A program made the translations under genes and the position numbers. Below, piece after piece: positions 8,715-20,056 of a stretch of DNA of 64,000 nucleotides. The stretch lies in the NCBI GenBank assembly GCA_946902985.2, contig OX336388.2, forward strand, positions 1,218,524,609-1,218,588,608, given 5' to 3'. The notes under the pieces were generated by a model that had not been told where the DNA came from, did not search any database, and worked only from the letters and a program-made list of their open reading frames with translations. Positions within the stretch are counted from its first letter, which is position 1. Each line of letters opens with the position of its first letter. Source of the DNA: Meconema thalassinum (Eukaryota; Arthropoda; Insecta; Orthoptera; Tettigoniidae).

Positions 8715-11591
8715 TGGGTAGATTATAGGCTGAGGAATAACCCACCCACCAAGGGAAGATGATTAAGAAAAGGAAGTGGGTTTCGGACTGGAGAAAAAGG
8801 ATAGAAAAATAGGATGAGAGTTCCACAAAAATTATAAATTTAACTTTAAATACACTTAGAGGCAGTTGCCACTGAAATTTAACTTTTTGATACCTAAAAT
8901 AGGAACGAGCTTGGTCGAGGCTAACGGGAACCGCAGCTAGGACTTGGGCGGTTTGCAAGAGAGAGGCTTTAGTATATTTCCTCCCAAGCATGTATAAAAG
9001 TACTATGTGGAAGGGTGATGGTCTGGCAAGACTGAGAGCAAACGATTTATTGTATGTCTTCTCAAAGAAATTAGTTTTTGCGAAATGATTCGAAGAATGC
9101 CAATAATTCAAGTCAAGTTTAGTATTTCCAATTTTCGAAGTTATAGAATTCCTGAAAAGAGCGACCCAGTGCTTCCAGGAAGGATAGTGACGAAAAATTA
9201 TAACTTAGAAAGTAATTTTGGTAAGTGAACCAATAGTTGCATTTGGAAATGGCTAAGCCTTTACTCAGCGAGAGGCCGGCTAAAAGCTTAGACAAAGAAG
9301 AAACACTTATCTTTTTAGAAAATTGACCATAAGTTTTCGGAGAGGATCTCCACAAGCAGGTAGCTGGCGTAGCGAGCTTTACTTGCCTTACTGGCCAATT
9401 AGAATTAGCTATTAAAGCTAAGAGAAGCTTTGAAAAGGTTGCCACTAAGAGTTCTTGCGCAAATGCAACAAGTGGTAAAATCCCTATCAATAGATTTAAT
9501 GGCATCTAGTAGGGAGAGCCAAGGAGGACAGGATCTTGTTTAACCGTTGTATTAGAAAAATGAAAAAGCGAAAAGGAACGCTTAATTTATTTAACAATTC
9601 AGGAGAAATTAATATTTTTGACAATTAAATATTTTGCAATCTTGTTAACAATTTGGGGTCGCAGACCTCCAACAACATTCAGAAATTGCTCCAGGCAAAT
9701 AACAATTCTTAAGGTTTTAAACCTAGTACTAAAACCTTGATAAGATTTTAAAAGGGCAATGAAATGATTAAAGTTTAAACATTAAATTGAGTACAAGGAG
9801 TGTACTATAAGAAATTTCTGAAAGAACATTCTAGAGAGAATAACAAATTCGAAAATAACAACAAGGAAAACATAAAGCATAAAATAGAAGTTACTACAAC
9901 TTCTTATATTTAAACAAAATTACTTTATGAGAATTATACAAAAGAGGGCAGGTCACTTACTGTGAAACCTGAAGAGGTAATCAAAAAGAAGGTTCTAGAC
10001 TTCCTATGTTTAATTAGAAATCACGAGCCAAATGGGGCAGTTTACATTTCGTGAGACCTAAAAATAACTCACTCAAGAGTTGAAAGAATTGTTTTCCCTA
10101 ATTTGAAGGGAGAAACAATGTAAGTTTGAAACGTGTGCTGGACACGTAATTATACAGAGATTAATTAATTACACATGAGAAAAAATGGGAGGGCACATCT
10201 ATAGATTGACACCTCGTTGAAACAGACCTAAAGTTAAAAATTTATTACGGATTGTTAGTAAGAGGTTTAGGAAAGAGAGATGGGGATTGAGGAAAAATGT
10301 TCATGGCCTTGTTTGAATATAAACGTTCGATCGCGACGCGGTAGAAAAGTTGAGCAAGCACTGGTTTTCACTATAGTTCGTTGAAATATATGAGAAGTTC
10401 ACTGTATAAACACGAGAGTTTATGACAAAAAAAGTTATTGCAATGATGAAAATATCTGGTTTCACTAGGTAGGCGAGAGTCTATTTCTTGAGAAAGTTGT
10501 AAATTACAATTAAATGTGCCATAGAAAATTCCAGCGGTGGACGAAAATTCACTATTGTAGTAATTTAGAAGTGAGATTCTTCAATTTTAAATAGCATTCT
10601 CACAAGTAAGTGAGAAATACATGACGGCAGGACTTGCAGATAAAGTACAAGATCTGGAAGGTTCCAGAACGATCTTAGCAGAAAAATGGGGCTAATGAAA
10701 ATCCAACGGAGGAACTAGCTTGGTGAATTATAGACAGCGGGTATTTAGATAATATCCCACGTGGTGAGAAGATTTCTCATTTAGTTAGCGTAGGAAAAGC
10801 TACTTTCTATTGAGTTTGGCTTAGACAGACAAAAGCTCAACATAGCAAATCCCTCGAAGAATGATTTTGCCCCAAATAATTAATCTCACGCTGTCTATAA
10901 AATATCGTTAAAAGCATGTAATCTTTAAAATCATGAAGATGAGGTTAAAACTTGAAGCTGTACTTATCTTGGTTAAATGTTGATAGGGAAGATCCCCTTG
11001 ACGGATGCCTAGAGTTCCAACATGGCGTGGAGTGAAGAAAGTGTCTCTTGGTTTGAGGAGACTGGCTTGAGTTGAGCCCTGACTGATCGAATCAACTGCC
11101 GACTTAGTAGTGAGAGCTGCTCAACGGAGCACGGAGGGACCGAGGAAGGGGAAACGAGTGGGGGGTAGGAGACAAAAGGAGAACATATAAGTATTGCCAA
11201 TATTGTAACAAAAAAATGATCTCTTGCTGAGCTGGTCTTCAAAGAGTTGATAACAGTTGATACTAGCGCAGCATGGTGAGTAAAGAGGTAGACGTAGTCC
11301 TCTTGCTCATGGAGATAATAGCTGGCGATGGTAACAGGATCTGGTAGCCAAATGGATATGGAATTCCTCTTGCGCGAGGAAGAGTTGAAGAGCTTCAGAG
11401 ATTCGTTGTTATATGACGCTAGGTGGGTCACAGAATATATATCTGGAACAGACTCATACAAAATATAAGCGACCTGAACCCCTAAGAGAGAACAGAAGAT
11501 CACTGTTGGTGTCTGACAAAGAGGAAGGAAAGAACATGCAAAAACATTGAAAATTATAATCTCAGGTACCGTGTATTCCAAGAATGCACCA
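8715..11591 (-). repeat. BEL/Pao 5' LTR (2877 bp)
   Basis: Partner of 1815-4690. Lies upstream of gag on the minus strand, so it should carry the promoter. Ends are followed by the duplicated target CGGAT at 11592-11596. It contains the second copy of the 128-codon frame (9119-9505). Confidence 0.93.
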
Positions 11592-11596
11592 CGGAT

Positions 11597-11822
11597 GTGC
11601 AGCCGGATGGATGGTACGGAGGTGAGAATGTCTGAGAAGCTTGGCAAGGTCAAAGAGCAAGTGGCTAGCATATGCATCGTAGGAGAGAGAGGTGAGTGTG
11701 GCTGTGGAGGAGGAGAAAGAGAAGAGGGAGCAGGAGAAGGTGAAAGAGAAGAAGGAGGAGAAGAAAGGGAAGTTGCAGTAGCACAGAGTGGAGAACATAT
11801 GCATTGTAGAGGAGAAAGTTGA
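11597..11822 (+). pseudogene. gag: gag of element X, continuation
   Basis: Resumes the frame interrupted at 1814 and runs to a TGA at 11820-11822. The residues after the junction are Lys/Glu/Met-rich, then Gly/Glu-rich (GERGECGCGGGEREEGAGEG). It probably represents a coiled, charged gag segment. No zinc knuckle is seen. The following 11823-12378 stretch holds a different open frame, so a frameshift near 11790-11820 is possible. Confidence 0.5.
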
Positions 11823-12377
11823 GATAGTAGAATCTGTGAGTGTGTCTGTGAAGAGGGAGAAATGTGAAGTACGTGATGCTAGGGGGCGTAAAGAAGAAAA
11901 TGAAGAAGTGGAAAAGATAAGGCGAGGTTGTAGAGGTATATATCGGAGAGACCATAGCAGGCGAAGAAGAGAGAGCAGTTGCGGAGGTAGACACAGAGGT
12001 CGCCGCCGACGTAACAGAAGAGGACGTCAAATGGAGGAGGAGAATAAAACTGAAGACAAGGAGGAAGACGAGGTAGAAGATAACGTGAAGAAGCGTTGGA
12101 GGAGAAGAATAGGCAGGAAAACAAGTTGGAGGAAGAAAAGGATGAGATGTAAGGCAAAGAGAAGGAATAAGAAGAGGAAGAGATGTCAGGTAGATCGAGA
12201 TAAGAGAGTGAAGGATCAGAAGAAGATAAAAAGGGAAAGAGAAAAGATGAGAAGAAAGGAATTGCTGAGCAAGACAGTGAAGCAGATGAGGAAGTCCGAA
12301 AGCACAAGAGATAGAAAATGGGAGGAAAATCCGATGGAAGTGAAACACAGGACAAAGACCAAAGGAAGAAATAACTG
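11823..12377 (+). pseudogene. Purine-rich Arg/Glu-rich gag-like region of X
   Basis: Open in one frame from 11788 to 12378. About 11905-12040 is nearly identical to the reverse complement of 22450-22600 in the second X-family gag. It encodes an Arg-rich block (IYRRDHSRRRRESSCGGRHR) that looks like an RNA-binding nucleocapsid tail. The same DNA is also largely open in a second, Glu/Val-rich frame. Downstream it becomes almost pure A/G coding for Lys/Arg/Glu. Part of 12180-12270 recurs, inverted, at 15590-15850. Confidence 0.5.
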
Positions 12378-12700
12378 AAAGGAAAATATGATGATACTGA
12401 TTCAGAGACGACAGACCAAAAGAAGAAGAAAAAGAAAGGAAAATATGATGATACTGAATCAGAGGAGACAGGCCAAAAGAAAGGAAAATATGATGATACT
12501 GAATCGGAGGAGACAGACCAAAGAAGGAAAAGAAAGGAAAATATGATACTGAATCAGAGGACACAGACCAAAGGAAGAAAAAGAAAGGAAAATATGAAGA
12601 TACTGAATCAGAGGAGACATACCAAAAGAAGAAGAAGAAAGGAAAATATGATGATACTGCTGAGGACACAGACCAAAAGAAGAAGAAGAAGAAAGGGAAA
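12378..12700 (+). repeat. Coding minisatellite, about 6 units of 48-57 bp
   Basis: Units begin AAAGGAAAATATGATGATAC and continue with GAATCAGAGGAGACAGACCA plus a variable A/G tail. In the open frame they encode a KGKYDDTESEETDQ-KKKK motif. The first three units and the last three are in different frames because of a 1-nt change in the third unit. Unit length varies mostly in the poly-Lys tail, as expected for replication slippage in purine runs. Confidence 0.9.
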
Positions 12701-13072
12701 GGACTTAATGATGAAGATGATGATGATGTTGAAGACGAAGATGATTATGATAACTGCACAAACAGGTCTGATGACGATTCTGCCGTTCCTTCTGACTATG
12801 ATATTGTTATCGGATTTTCCGATGGAGCAGGAGTGTCCGATAGACTCGATGAGATAGTTTCGGCTACTCTATCAGAAGAAATTATTTATGCTGGTGATTC
12901 TGGTGAACTTAGAATAATTGTTTCTGGCGATGATAGTGCCAATGGTCTTTCTGAAGATGATATCGCCATTGAAATGAAAGATGACGATGCCACTATTGGC
13001 GAAGATGATCCTGTTATCTTTTCTAGAGAATATGATCAATATTCGTTTCACTTTGTTTTTTGTTTTAGTTAG
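12701..13072 (+). CDS. Acidic ORF downstream of the minisatellite
   Basis: The frame of the last three repeat units continues through an Asp/Glu-rich segment (DEDDDDVEDEDDYDN) into about 80 further residues ending at TAG 13070-13072. No recognised domain. It lies inside element X between gag-like sequence and the 3' LTR, where pol would be expected, and shows no pol motifs. It may be a captured or X-specific accessory protein, or an ORF of DNA into which X sequences were rearranged. Confidence 0.35.
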   Translation, partial: GLNDEDDDDVEDEDDYDNCTNRSDDDSAVPSDYDIVIGFSDGAGVSDRLDEIVSATLSEEIIYAGDSGELRIIVSGDDSANGLSEDDIAIEMKDDDATIGEDDPVIFSREYDQYSFHFVFCFS

Positions 13073-13149
13073 TGTTTGCATCATGTATTTTAATTTGTGT
13101 ATTTTGTGTGATGATTTAGAAAAAATCTGTAACCTTGAGTAACATATTA

Positions 13150-14614
13150 CACACATCAAAAAAAGTTTTGCATCACCTCGGTTCCAAGAGTTCCGGAACC
13201 GTTAAATACAAAGGGAATAGAGATCAACACAAACAACATTTCAGCTCGTTTTATTGCTCATGAGACCCACACATTGCATGTTGTACCATCATACAGCTAG
13301 ACTTTCAGCATTTGTGGTCCAGATTGCAGTACACACCACTACCTCTAATACCCAGTAGCACGTCCTCTTGCATTGATGCATGCCTGTATTCGCCGTGGCA
13401 TACTATCCACAAGTTCATCAAGACACTGTTGGTCCAAATTGTCCCACTCCTCAACGACAATTCGGCGTAAATCTCTCAGAGTGGTTGGTGGGTCAAGACG
13501 TCCATAAACAGCCCTTTTCAACATATCCCAGGCATGTTCGATAGGGTTCATGTCTGGCGAACATGCTGGCCACTGTAGTCGAGCGATGTCGTTATCTTGA
13601 AGGAACGCATTCACAAGATGTGCACGATGAGGTCGAGAATTGTCGTCCATGAAGACAAATGCCTCTCCAATATTCTGCCGATATGGTTGCACTATGGGTC
13701 GGAGGATGTCATTCAGGTATCGTAAAGCCGTTTCGGAGCCTTCCATGACCACCAGTGGCGTACGTCGGCCCCACATAATGCCACCCCAAAACATCAGGGA
13801 ACCACCACCTTGCTGCACTCGCTGGACAGTGTGTCTAAGACGTTCAGCCTGACCAGGGTGCCTCCAAACACGTCTCCGACGATTGTCTGGTTGAAGGCAT
13901 ATGCAACACTCATCGGTGAAGAGAACGTGATGCCAATTCCGTGGGGTCCATTCAGCATGTTGTTGGGCCCATCTGTACCGCGCTGCATGGTGTCGGGGTT
14001 GCAAAGCTGGACCTCGCCATGGACGTCGGGAGTGAAGTTGCTCATCATGCAGCCTATTGCGCACAGTTTGAGTTGAAACACGACGTCCTGTGGCTGAACG
14101 AAACGCATTATTCAACAAGGTGGCATTGCTGTCAGGGTTCCTCCGAGCGGCAATCCGTAAGTAGCGGTCATCCACTACAGTAGTAGCCCTTGGGCGGCCT
14201 GAGCGAGGCCTGTCATCGACAGTTCCTGTATCTCTGTACCTCCTCCATGTCCGAACAACATCGCTTTGGTTCACTCTGAGACGCCTGGAAACTTCCCTTG
14301 TTGAGAGCCCTTCTTGACACAAAGTAACAATGCGGACGCGATCGAACTGCGGTATTGACCTTCTAGGCATGGTAGAACTACAGACAACATGAGCAGCGTA
14401 CCTTCGTCCTGGTGGAATGACTGGAACTGATCGGCTGTCGTACCCCCTCCGTCTAATAGGCCCTGCTCATGCATGGTTGTTTACATCTTTGAGCAGTTTT
14501 AGTGACATCTATGAACAGTCAAAGGGACTGTATCTTGGATACAATATACACAGTCAACGTCTATATGCCGGAGATCTGGGAACCGAGGTGATGCAAAACT
14601 TTTTTTGATGTGTG
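13150..14614 (-). mobile_element. Tc1-like DNA transposon, complete
   Basis: 1465 bp, flanked by a TA duplication (13148-13149 and 14615-14616). The terminal inverted repeats are perfect for about 36 bp, starting CACACATCAAAAAAAGTTTT at both ends, with further partial match. It encodes one intact transposase on the minus strand. It is inserted between the acidic ORF and the 3' LTR of element X. Perfect TIRs and an unbroken ORF suggest a recent, possibly still mobile copy. Confidence 0.95.
13345..14370 (-). CDS. Tc1-like transposase, DD34E, intact
   Basis: 341 codons, the normal length for Tc1 transposases. The N-terminal half carries two helix-turn-helix regions (Cro/paired-like; CQEGLSTREVSRRLRVNQSD near residue 18) with a GRPR-type motif (RPRSGRPR, residues about 54-61) between them. 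The catalytic domain has all three acids: LFTDE, FMDDNSRPH and NPIEHAWD. I count 34 residues between the second Asp and the Glu, so DD34E. A FWGGI motif is present. The ATG at 14368-14370 gives the canonical MPRR start. It acts in the nucleus, binding the TIRs and cutting and pasting at TA. Confidence 0.95.
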   Translation of the reverse strand: MPRRSIPQFDRVRIVTLCQEGLSTREVSRRLRVNQSDVVRTWRRYRDTGTVDDRPRSGRPRATTVVDDRYLRIAARRNPDSNATLLNNAFRSATGRRVSTQTVRNRLHDEQLHSRRPWRGPALQPRHHAARYRWAQQHAEWTPRNWHHVLFTDECCICLQPDNRRRRVWRHPGQAERLRHTVQRVQQGGGSLMFWGGIMWGRRTPLVVMEGSETALRYLNDILRPIVQPYRQNIGEAFVFMDDNSRPHRAHLVNAFLQDNDIARLQWPACSPDMNPIEHAWDMLKRAVYGRLDPPTTLRDLRRIVVEEWDNLDQQCLDELVDSMPRRIQACINARGRATGY

Positions 14615-14634
14615 TATTTCTCGAGGGGGCGTAT

Positions 14635-15588
14635 TGTAACCGAAATTATTTCGGCTACAATAGCTCATCGTCAGGTTTGCGCCTTGTGCAGTTTGTATTT
14701 TTATTTTTGTTTTCAGGTTGCCAGCCATGGCCACTTATTGGTAGACTACCACAGAGAATCTTGTGTGTTGTGCCATAGAGATTCTTGGTGGTGGTCTGAC
14801 TGTTGCTGGTAGGTGGCTTTGCTAATGGCAAGGTTTGCTTTGACTTGACTAGGTTTCTATGGTGATGATATTGATAGTTAAGATGCCATGCAGAATGGAA
14901 GCTGGCTTTTAAAGTAATGTGAGTTTGGAATTGTTATGCTCTCTGGTCGGAATATCGTTTTTTTATTTTTTTATGATTGAAGATTAAAAAGTTGTGGTGG
15001 ACACTCTGCAAGAGATACCGTTAATGGAAACCTCCTTATATGTCTGACAAACAGATATTGATAGTTATGATTGCCGGAGAATGACCAGAAAAGAAGAATT
15101 CGTAATTAGAAAAGAATACAAGTTGTGGTGGACAATGCACAAGAGATGCAGGTACCGGTAGTGGAAACCTGCTTATATGTTTGGCAAACAGGTATTGATA
15201 GTTTATGATAGCCGGAGAATGACCAGAAAATAAGAATTAGTAAGTAGAAAAGAATACAAGTTGTGGTGGACAATGTACAAGAGATGCAGGTAGTGGAAAC
15301 TTGCTTATATATTGACAAAGAGGTATTGTTAGTTTTGATTGCCAGAGATTAACCTGAAAAGAAGAATTATTATTAATATATACCGTAGTGTATTTTGTGA
15401 AGTCGGTGTACTGTTCTTTGTGGATTCGTTTTAGCGAGTATATCGCCCCACTACTTGAGGTGACAAGCTTGGAGGATTTTTTATTTATTACAATGACGCA
15501 CCAACGTGTGGATAGATAAAGGACGTACCAATAAGAAAGAAGATAAGTTGATCGATTTAAATATCAATATATGAACAGAAAAGTTACA
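14635..15588 (+). repeat. 3' LTR of element X
   Basis: Begins TGTAAC right after a short purine tract (CGAGGGGG at 14622-14629, a likely polypurine tract) and ends GTTACA, so it has 6-bp inverted termini. From about 14860 it matches the 5' LTR. It contains three tandem units of about 115-130 bp (about 14985-15360) built on AAGTTGTGGTGGACA...ACCAGAAAAGAAGAATT, versus two in the 5' copy. The flank after 15588 is not a duplicate of the sequence before 980. Confidence 0.7.
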
Positions 15589-15850
15589 GCTTCTTCCATT
15601 TCCCCTCCTTTACCTTCCTCCTTACTCTTCCTTTTCTTCTTTGCCTTCCTTTCCAGCTTCTCTCTCCTTTCCTTCCTCATTTTCCTTTTCTGCCCTATCT
15701 TTCTGAACACTTCTTTTCTTCTTATCTTTTCTTTCCTTTTTCCCTTTTATTTTCTTTTTCTGATCCTTCACTCTCTTATCTTCATCTGTCTGACGCCCCC
15801 CAGCCCTCTGATGATTATCCTATTTCTGTTCCTTTCGTTCTCGTAATTTA
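15589..15850 (-). repeat. Inverted fragment of X purine-rich gag region
   Basis: A nearly pure C/T tract on the plus strand. Its reverse complement resembles 12180-12300, sharing for example AAGATAAGAGAGTGAAGGAT. It therefore looks like a diverged piece of the same family in opposite orientation, abutting the 3' LTR end exactly. This could mean X inserted into another X copy, or that an inversion occurred. Confidence 0.55.
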
Positions 15851-17421
15851 ATGTCTCTATGACCTTCTCATCTTTAACATCCTACTTCACTCTTCTCTTA
15901 GTATTGTGACCGTTTGACGGATGTCCCACGTCCACATAAGCGCACATCTAAATAACAGCAGAGCATAAGACTCAAAAACATCTCGGGGTAAATATGAGCA
16001 AACAACCAACGTTGTAATTTAAAACAAAAAGGCTTGGCTGTTATCCAGATGCACACTACAACAAGGATAGAAAGCAGTTAAGTTTCAAGAAATCATGAAT
16101 GACCCCAGTTTTCTGTAAGATAAAATGTATCAGGTAAATTTATTCATTCAACCATACTAAACTAATACAGACTTTCCTTCCACAGGGAGATAGCTAAACA
16201 CCCTCCTGAAATAAAATACATCCTATCGCTCCCCCTGGGACCCTTCTCTCATTATGCCCTATTCAATTAACGGCAGTTATTAAACTTCTAAAATCAAAAA
16301 GTTAAATAAATAAATTTATCAAGTATTCTTCCAATCTTAGTGAATTTATGGTTTATCACTGTAGCATGTGTTATCATAAACACCATTAACACATTCATGA
16401 TGTGCATACAATTAATAGTCCAGTGAGACGTCAATAGAAAATTATTTAGAAGTCACAACAACATTATATTTCCAAAATTTCATCAAAATTATTTTTATGC
16501 TCATTATCAAATCCTGTAACATGTCAGGAATAAAAATTCCGAAATATCCATTCTTGTTATTTAACAAGCCATCAAAACTATTAAGCTTAAGAACAATCTT
16601 ATCTTCCATTATCTGATTATAAATCAGCTATTTCAAAATCGTAAATTTCCACACATGGAATTTATTAATCAATCCAACAAACAACCTTGTTGATTCAATA
16701 TAATTTCTCATAGAGAAATAAATTTATTTTCTTGTTAAACCTGGGTGAAACTCGCTATTATTATATAATTATCGAATTTTATATAAATTGTAGATCAATT
16801 ATAACGACTAACAAATTCATCTGAAATCGAGGTCAGCATTCCCTGAATGCCCATATCACTAAGCATTAAATAGGCTTCACATCATTTATCTTATCATAAT
16901 ACGGAAAGCTTCAAAAATATTAACCGTTCTGCAAGATCAAAATCAATTATTAGAATATTTGCAAAGGTTAGAGCAAAAAGAAAGTAGAATATGGAATTCT
17001 ACTGATGACATTATTGGTCGAAGGCGTGGGGTTGCTACACTGACTAAACCCTTCTTTTTGAGTAACGTAACACGAGGATTCATCCTCCAAAATCATTAAC
17101 ATATTTCACATACACCACCATATAATCATAATTACTATTTCCATATTTCTAAATTCCATTGAGCCTCATTGCTATAACTAATGGATTAGAATAAATACTG
17201 TGGGATAAGTACACGCATGCCTTCCCAATTTAACTCAACAACCATGCCAGATAAATCATTTAGTTGTTATTAAGAAATGTTTTCCTCACATATTCATATT
17301 GCCTTCGAATTGTCATCTTACAAACGTTCCCCTATTTGACACAACTGCTCTACACCGCAACTTTCCTTTCCGAAAATATTGTTATTATCTCCTTAGAGAA
17401 ATCCAAATTGCATTATTTATC
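15851..17421. other. AT-rich, nothing recognised
   Basis: No long open frames, TIRs, tandem repeats or matches elsewhere in the window that I can see. It separates the X remnants from the BEL solo LTR. Confidence 0.5.
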
Positions 17422-17426
17422 AAGAC

Positions 17427-19824
17427 TGGTGTATTTTTGGAAATACACGGAAAGAAAGAATTAGCTTTTGCTGTTCTTCATTACTTTATATCAGTCCATT
17501 TATTTACATTTCTTTCCAGCACACACCAACATCGAACTGTTACCTCCTGTTTGCCCCGTGCATTTGTTCATTTTTCTGTCAGTTTTTTACAGAAACGCAT
17601 ATACCGTCGAACCAGCCTGACAGCGTCCCATCGCTGCCTTCCGAAATTCCATTGCTTCAAGCCATGAAGACTTCTACATTAATCCGCAGGGCGTCGTGTT
17701 CTTCAATAACAAACTACTCCGTGAAGACACCGCTCCAAGAAGAATTTTGTTTTTGTAAAGTTTTTTCATGTTTATGTATAACCTCTTTGTTTTCTCCCCT
17801 TACTCGCCCACTTCCCCCTCTTCTCGCCTCCTCCTACTGCTCTCTTCTCCGCGCGCACAGCCCGCTCGCTCGGTCACTTCACTTCTACACTTCGTCTCGA
17901 CTTGTCTCCGTGCTGTGAGCAACCGCTCACCCTCTCAAGTGCACTTAACTTCTTGTTGGACATGCCGCCTAGGCCAGTGTACTTTCTCTGCGTCTAGCAG
18001 CCTTCACTTGTACGTCGGAAGTCAATCCAGTCAGTTAGAGCTTAACTAAAGATCGCCTTCTCAACTCTAGAGTCAAACTTTTAAACTCGACGCTATGTTC
18101 AAGTTTTAGAACCAACCGTCAACAGCAACATCGCCTTCTTCATGAAGCAAAGATAAGTACCGACTTCATGTTTTAACCTCATTCTCATCGCTTTTAAAAG
18201 GCTCAATGCTTTTATTTGGATTTTATAGACAGTGAAAGTTGCTATGTGAAAATAACTGCTTTCTAGAGATCTTCTTGATCAAACTTAAACTATCAAGTCT
18301 AACTTTCAATATGAAAGATTTTCTGAGATGCTATCTCACATCGAGGGATATTTCTAAAATACCCACTGTCTATATAATCTAGTTTTCTGCCGAGGGATTC
18401 TCTACCATATTTAAACAACTCATCATTGCTCTGGAACCTTCCAGAACCTACAATCTATCTACCAGTTATACTGTCATGTATTTTCCACTCACTTATGGGA
18501 ATACTTTTTCAAACTAAGGAATCTTCCTTATGAACTGCTAATCAATATATAATTTTTCTTCCTCCGTTGGGATTTTTCTGGTGCATTCAACTATAACCTA
18601 CAAGTTTCTCAAGCAATAGACTCTCGCAAATCTAGTGTAACTAGTTATTTTCCACCATTGCAATAACTTTCTTTGCCATCAATTTTTTGTGCTACTACAG
18701 TGAACTATATCAACTGACTATAGTGAAAATAGTGCCTGTTCAACTTTTCATCCGCGTCGCGCTCGTCCGAGTACAATAAATACGGCCATGAACACTTTTC
18801 CACAATCCCATATTTGATCTTTCCCAAACCCTTTACTAACAAACCAAAATAATAAAATTGTTACTTTAGGTCTTTTTTCAATGAGGTGTCACTCTACATA
18901 AGTGCCCTCCCTTATTTGCTCCACGTATAACGAATTAATGTCTGTAAAACTTCGTGTCTAGTACACTCCTTAAATTATATTGTTTCTCCCTTCTAATGAG
19001 GGAATCCAATTCTTTCAACTCAAAAGTGAGTCATGTCTAGGTTTCACGAAAGGGAAACTTGCCCCATTTTTCTCGTGATCCCTACTTAAACATAGGAGTT
19101 CTAGAAACTTCCTTTCGATTGTTCTCTTCAGGTTTCACAATAAGTGACCTGCCCTATTTGTATAATCTCCTATGTATAATCATTAAGCGTATTTCTGTAT
19201 CAATACAAGAAGTTATAGAAACTTCTATTTCATTTCTTCCTGTTTTGTTTGTTGTTACTTTCGAAGTTGTTATTATTTCTAAGATACTTATCTAGAAATC
19301 CTTAAAGTACACACCTTGTTCTTGATTTATTGTTTAACTTTAATTACGTCAATTATCTTTAAATTTCCTATTTATTCATCGTAGCCATTTCAAAATCTTA
19401 CGAAGATTTTAAAGCATATAAAAGGTTTAAAATCAAAAGAATTATCAATTGCCTGGCGCAAGCTTTAGATGTTTTCGGAGGTCTGCGGCCCCATGTTTAT
19501 AAAAATCAAAATTATATATTTGTTACATAAACTACTTCCTTTTATATTTTTAAATAAATTAAAGATTTGTTCTCTTGATTTATCATTTCTCTAACATAAC
19601 AGCTAGGCAAGATCCTATCTTCCTTGACTCTTCCTATTTAATAAAAATAAATCTATTGATAGGGTTTTCACTTTTTGTTGCATTTGAACAAGAACTCTTA
19701 ATTATAACTTATGTCAAACTCTCTTCCTATTTCTCCATCTTTTTTCTCCAGTCCGAAACCCACTTCTTTTTCTTCATCATCTTCCCTTGGGGGTTAGGTT
19801 ATTCCCAAGCTAATAATCTACCCA
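17427..19824 (+). repeat. Old solo LTR of the BEL/Pao family
   Basis: Starts TGGTGTATTTTTGGAAATAC and ends AATCTACCCA, matching the two ends of the 1815-11591 LTR but in the opposite orientation. Flanked by a perfect 5-bp duplication AAGAC (17422-17426, 19825-19829). Diverged but collinear stretches are easy to find, such as the region after 18150. It is 2398 bp because of deletions, one of about 480 bp near 19710. A solo LTR arises when two LTRs recombine and the interior is lost. The divergence shows a much older insertion than the full element. Confidence 0.9.
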
Positions 19825-19829
19825 AAGAC

Positions 19830-20056
19830 CTCATTACCTCTGTCTAAAATCTGATCCAAAATTCGATTATCTGAACTCCACAGAATGGTTCACTATCACC
19901 CATACATTTATTATTATTATTAAATATTTCAACAAGTCAAATATAATTAACTTCCAAGTTTACGATCCAATCAGATCTTCAAAATCATTATAATCATCCA
20001 TCATGATTTAATCAAGTCTCATCAAAAGTATTACCATTATCAATTATTATTATTAT
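19830..20056. other. AT-rich spacer with (ATT)n
   Basis: Low-complexity ATT/TTA tracts at 19909-19920 and 20041-20056. The second tract forms the insertion site of the next solo LTR. Nothing else is recognised. Confidence 0.5.

Larger units (their letters stand above)
1815..11591 (-). mobile_element. BEL/Pao LTR retrotransposon, pol-gutted, 9.8 kb
   Basis: Bounded by two LTRs of 2876 and 2877 bp (1815-4690 and 8715-11591) that start TGGTGCATTC and end CTACCCA on the minus strand. A perfect 5-bp duplication CGGAT lies at 1810-1814 and 11592-11596. The internal 4.0 kb encodes on the minus strand a DUF1759-type gag, zinc knuckles, a DUF1758-type aspartic protease and the C-terminal end of a Pao integrase. 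The reverse transcriptase, RNase H and catalytic integrase core are missing and replaced by an unrecognised stop-free stretch. LTRs differ at only about a dozen positions by eye, so insertion was recent. It cannot be autonomous as it stands and would depend on a complete relative. Confidence 0.93.

Noticed and set aside
11665..12669. Long minus-strand frame rich in Ser, Phe and Leu opposite the X purine-rich region
   Set aside because: It is the complement of A/G-rich low-complexity sequence, which rarely forms stops. The plus-strand frame fits the X gag family better.
13794..14183. Small frames on both strands inside the Tc1 element
   Set aside because: Shadows of the intact transposase gene in other frames.
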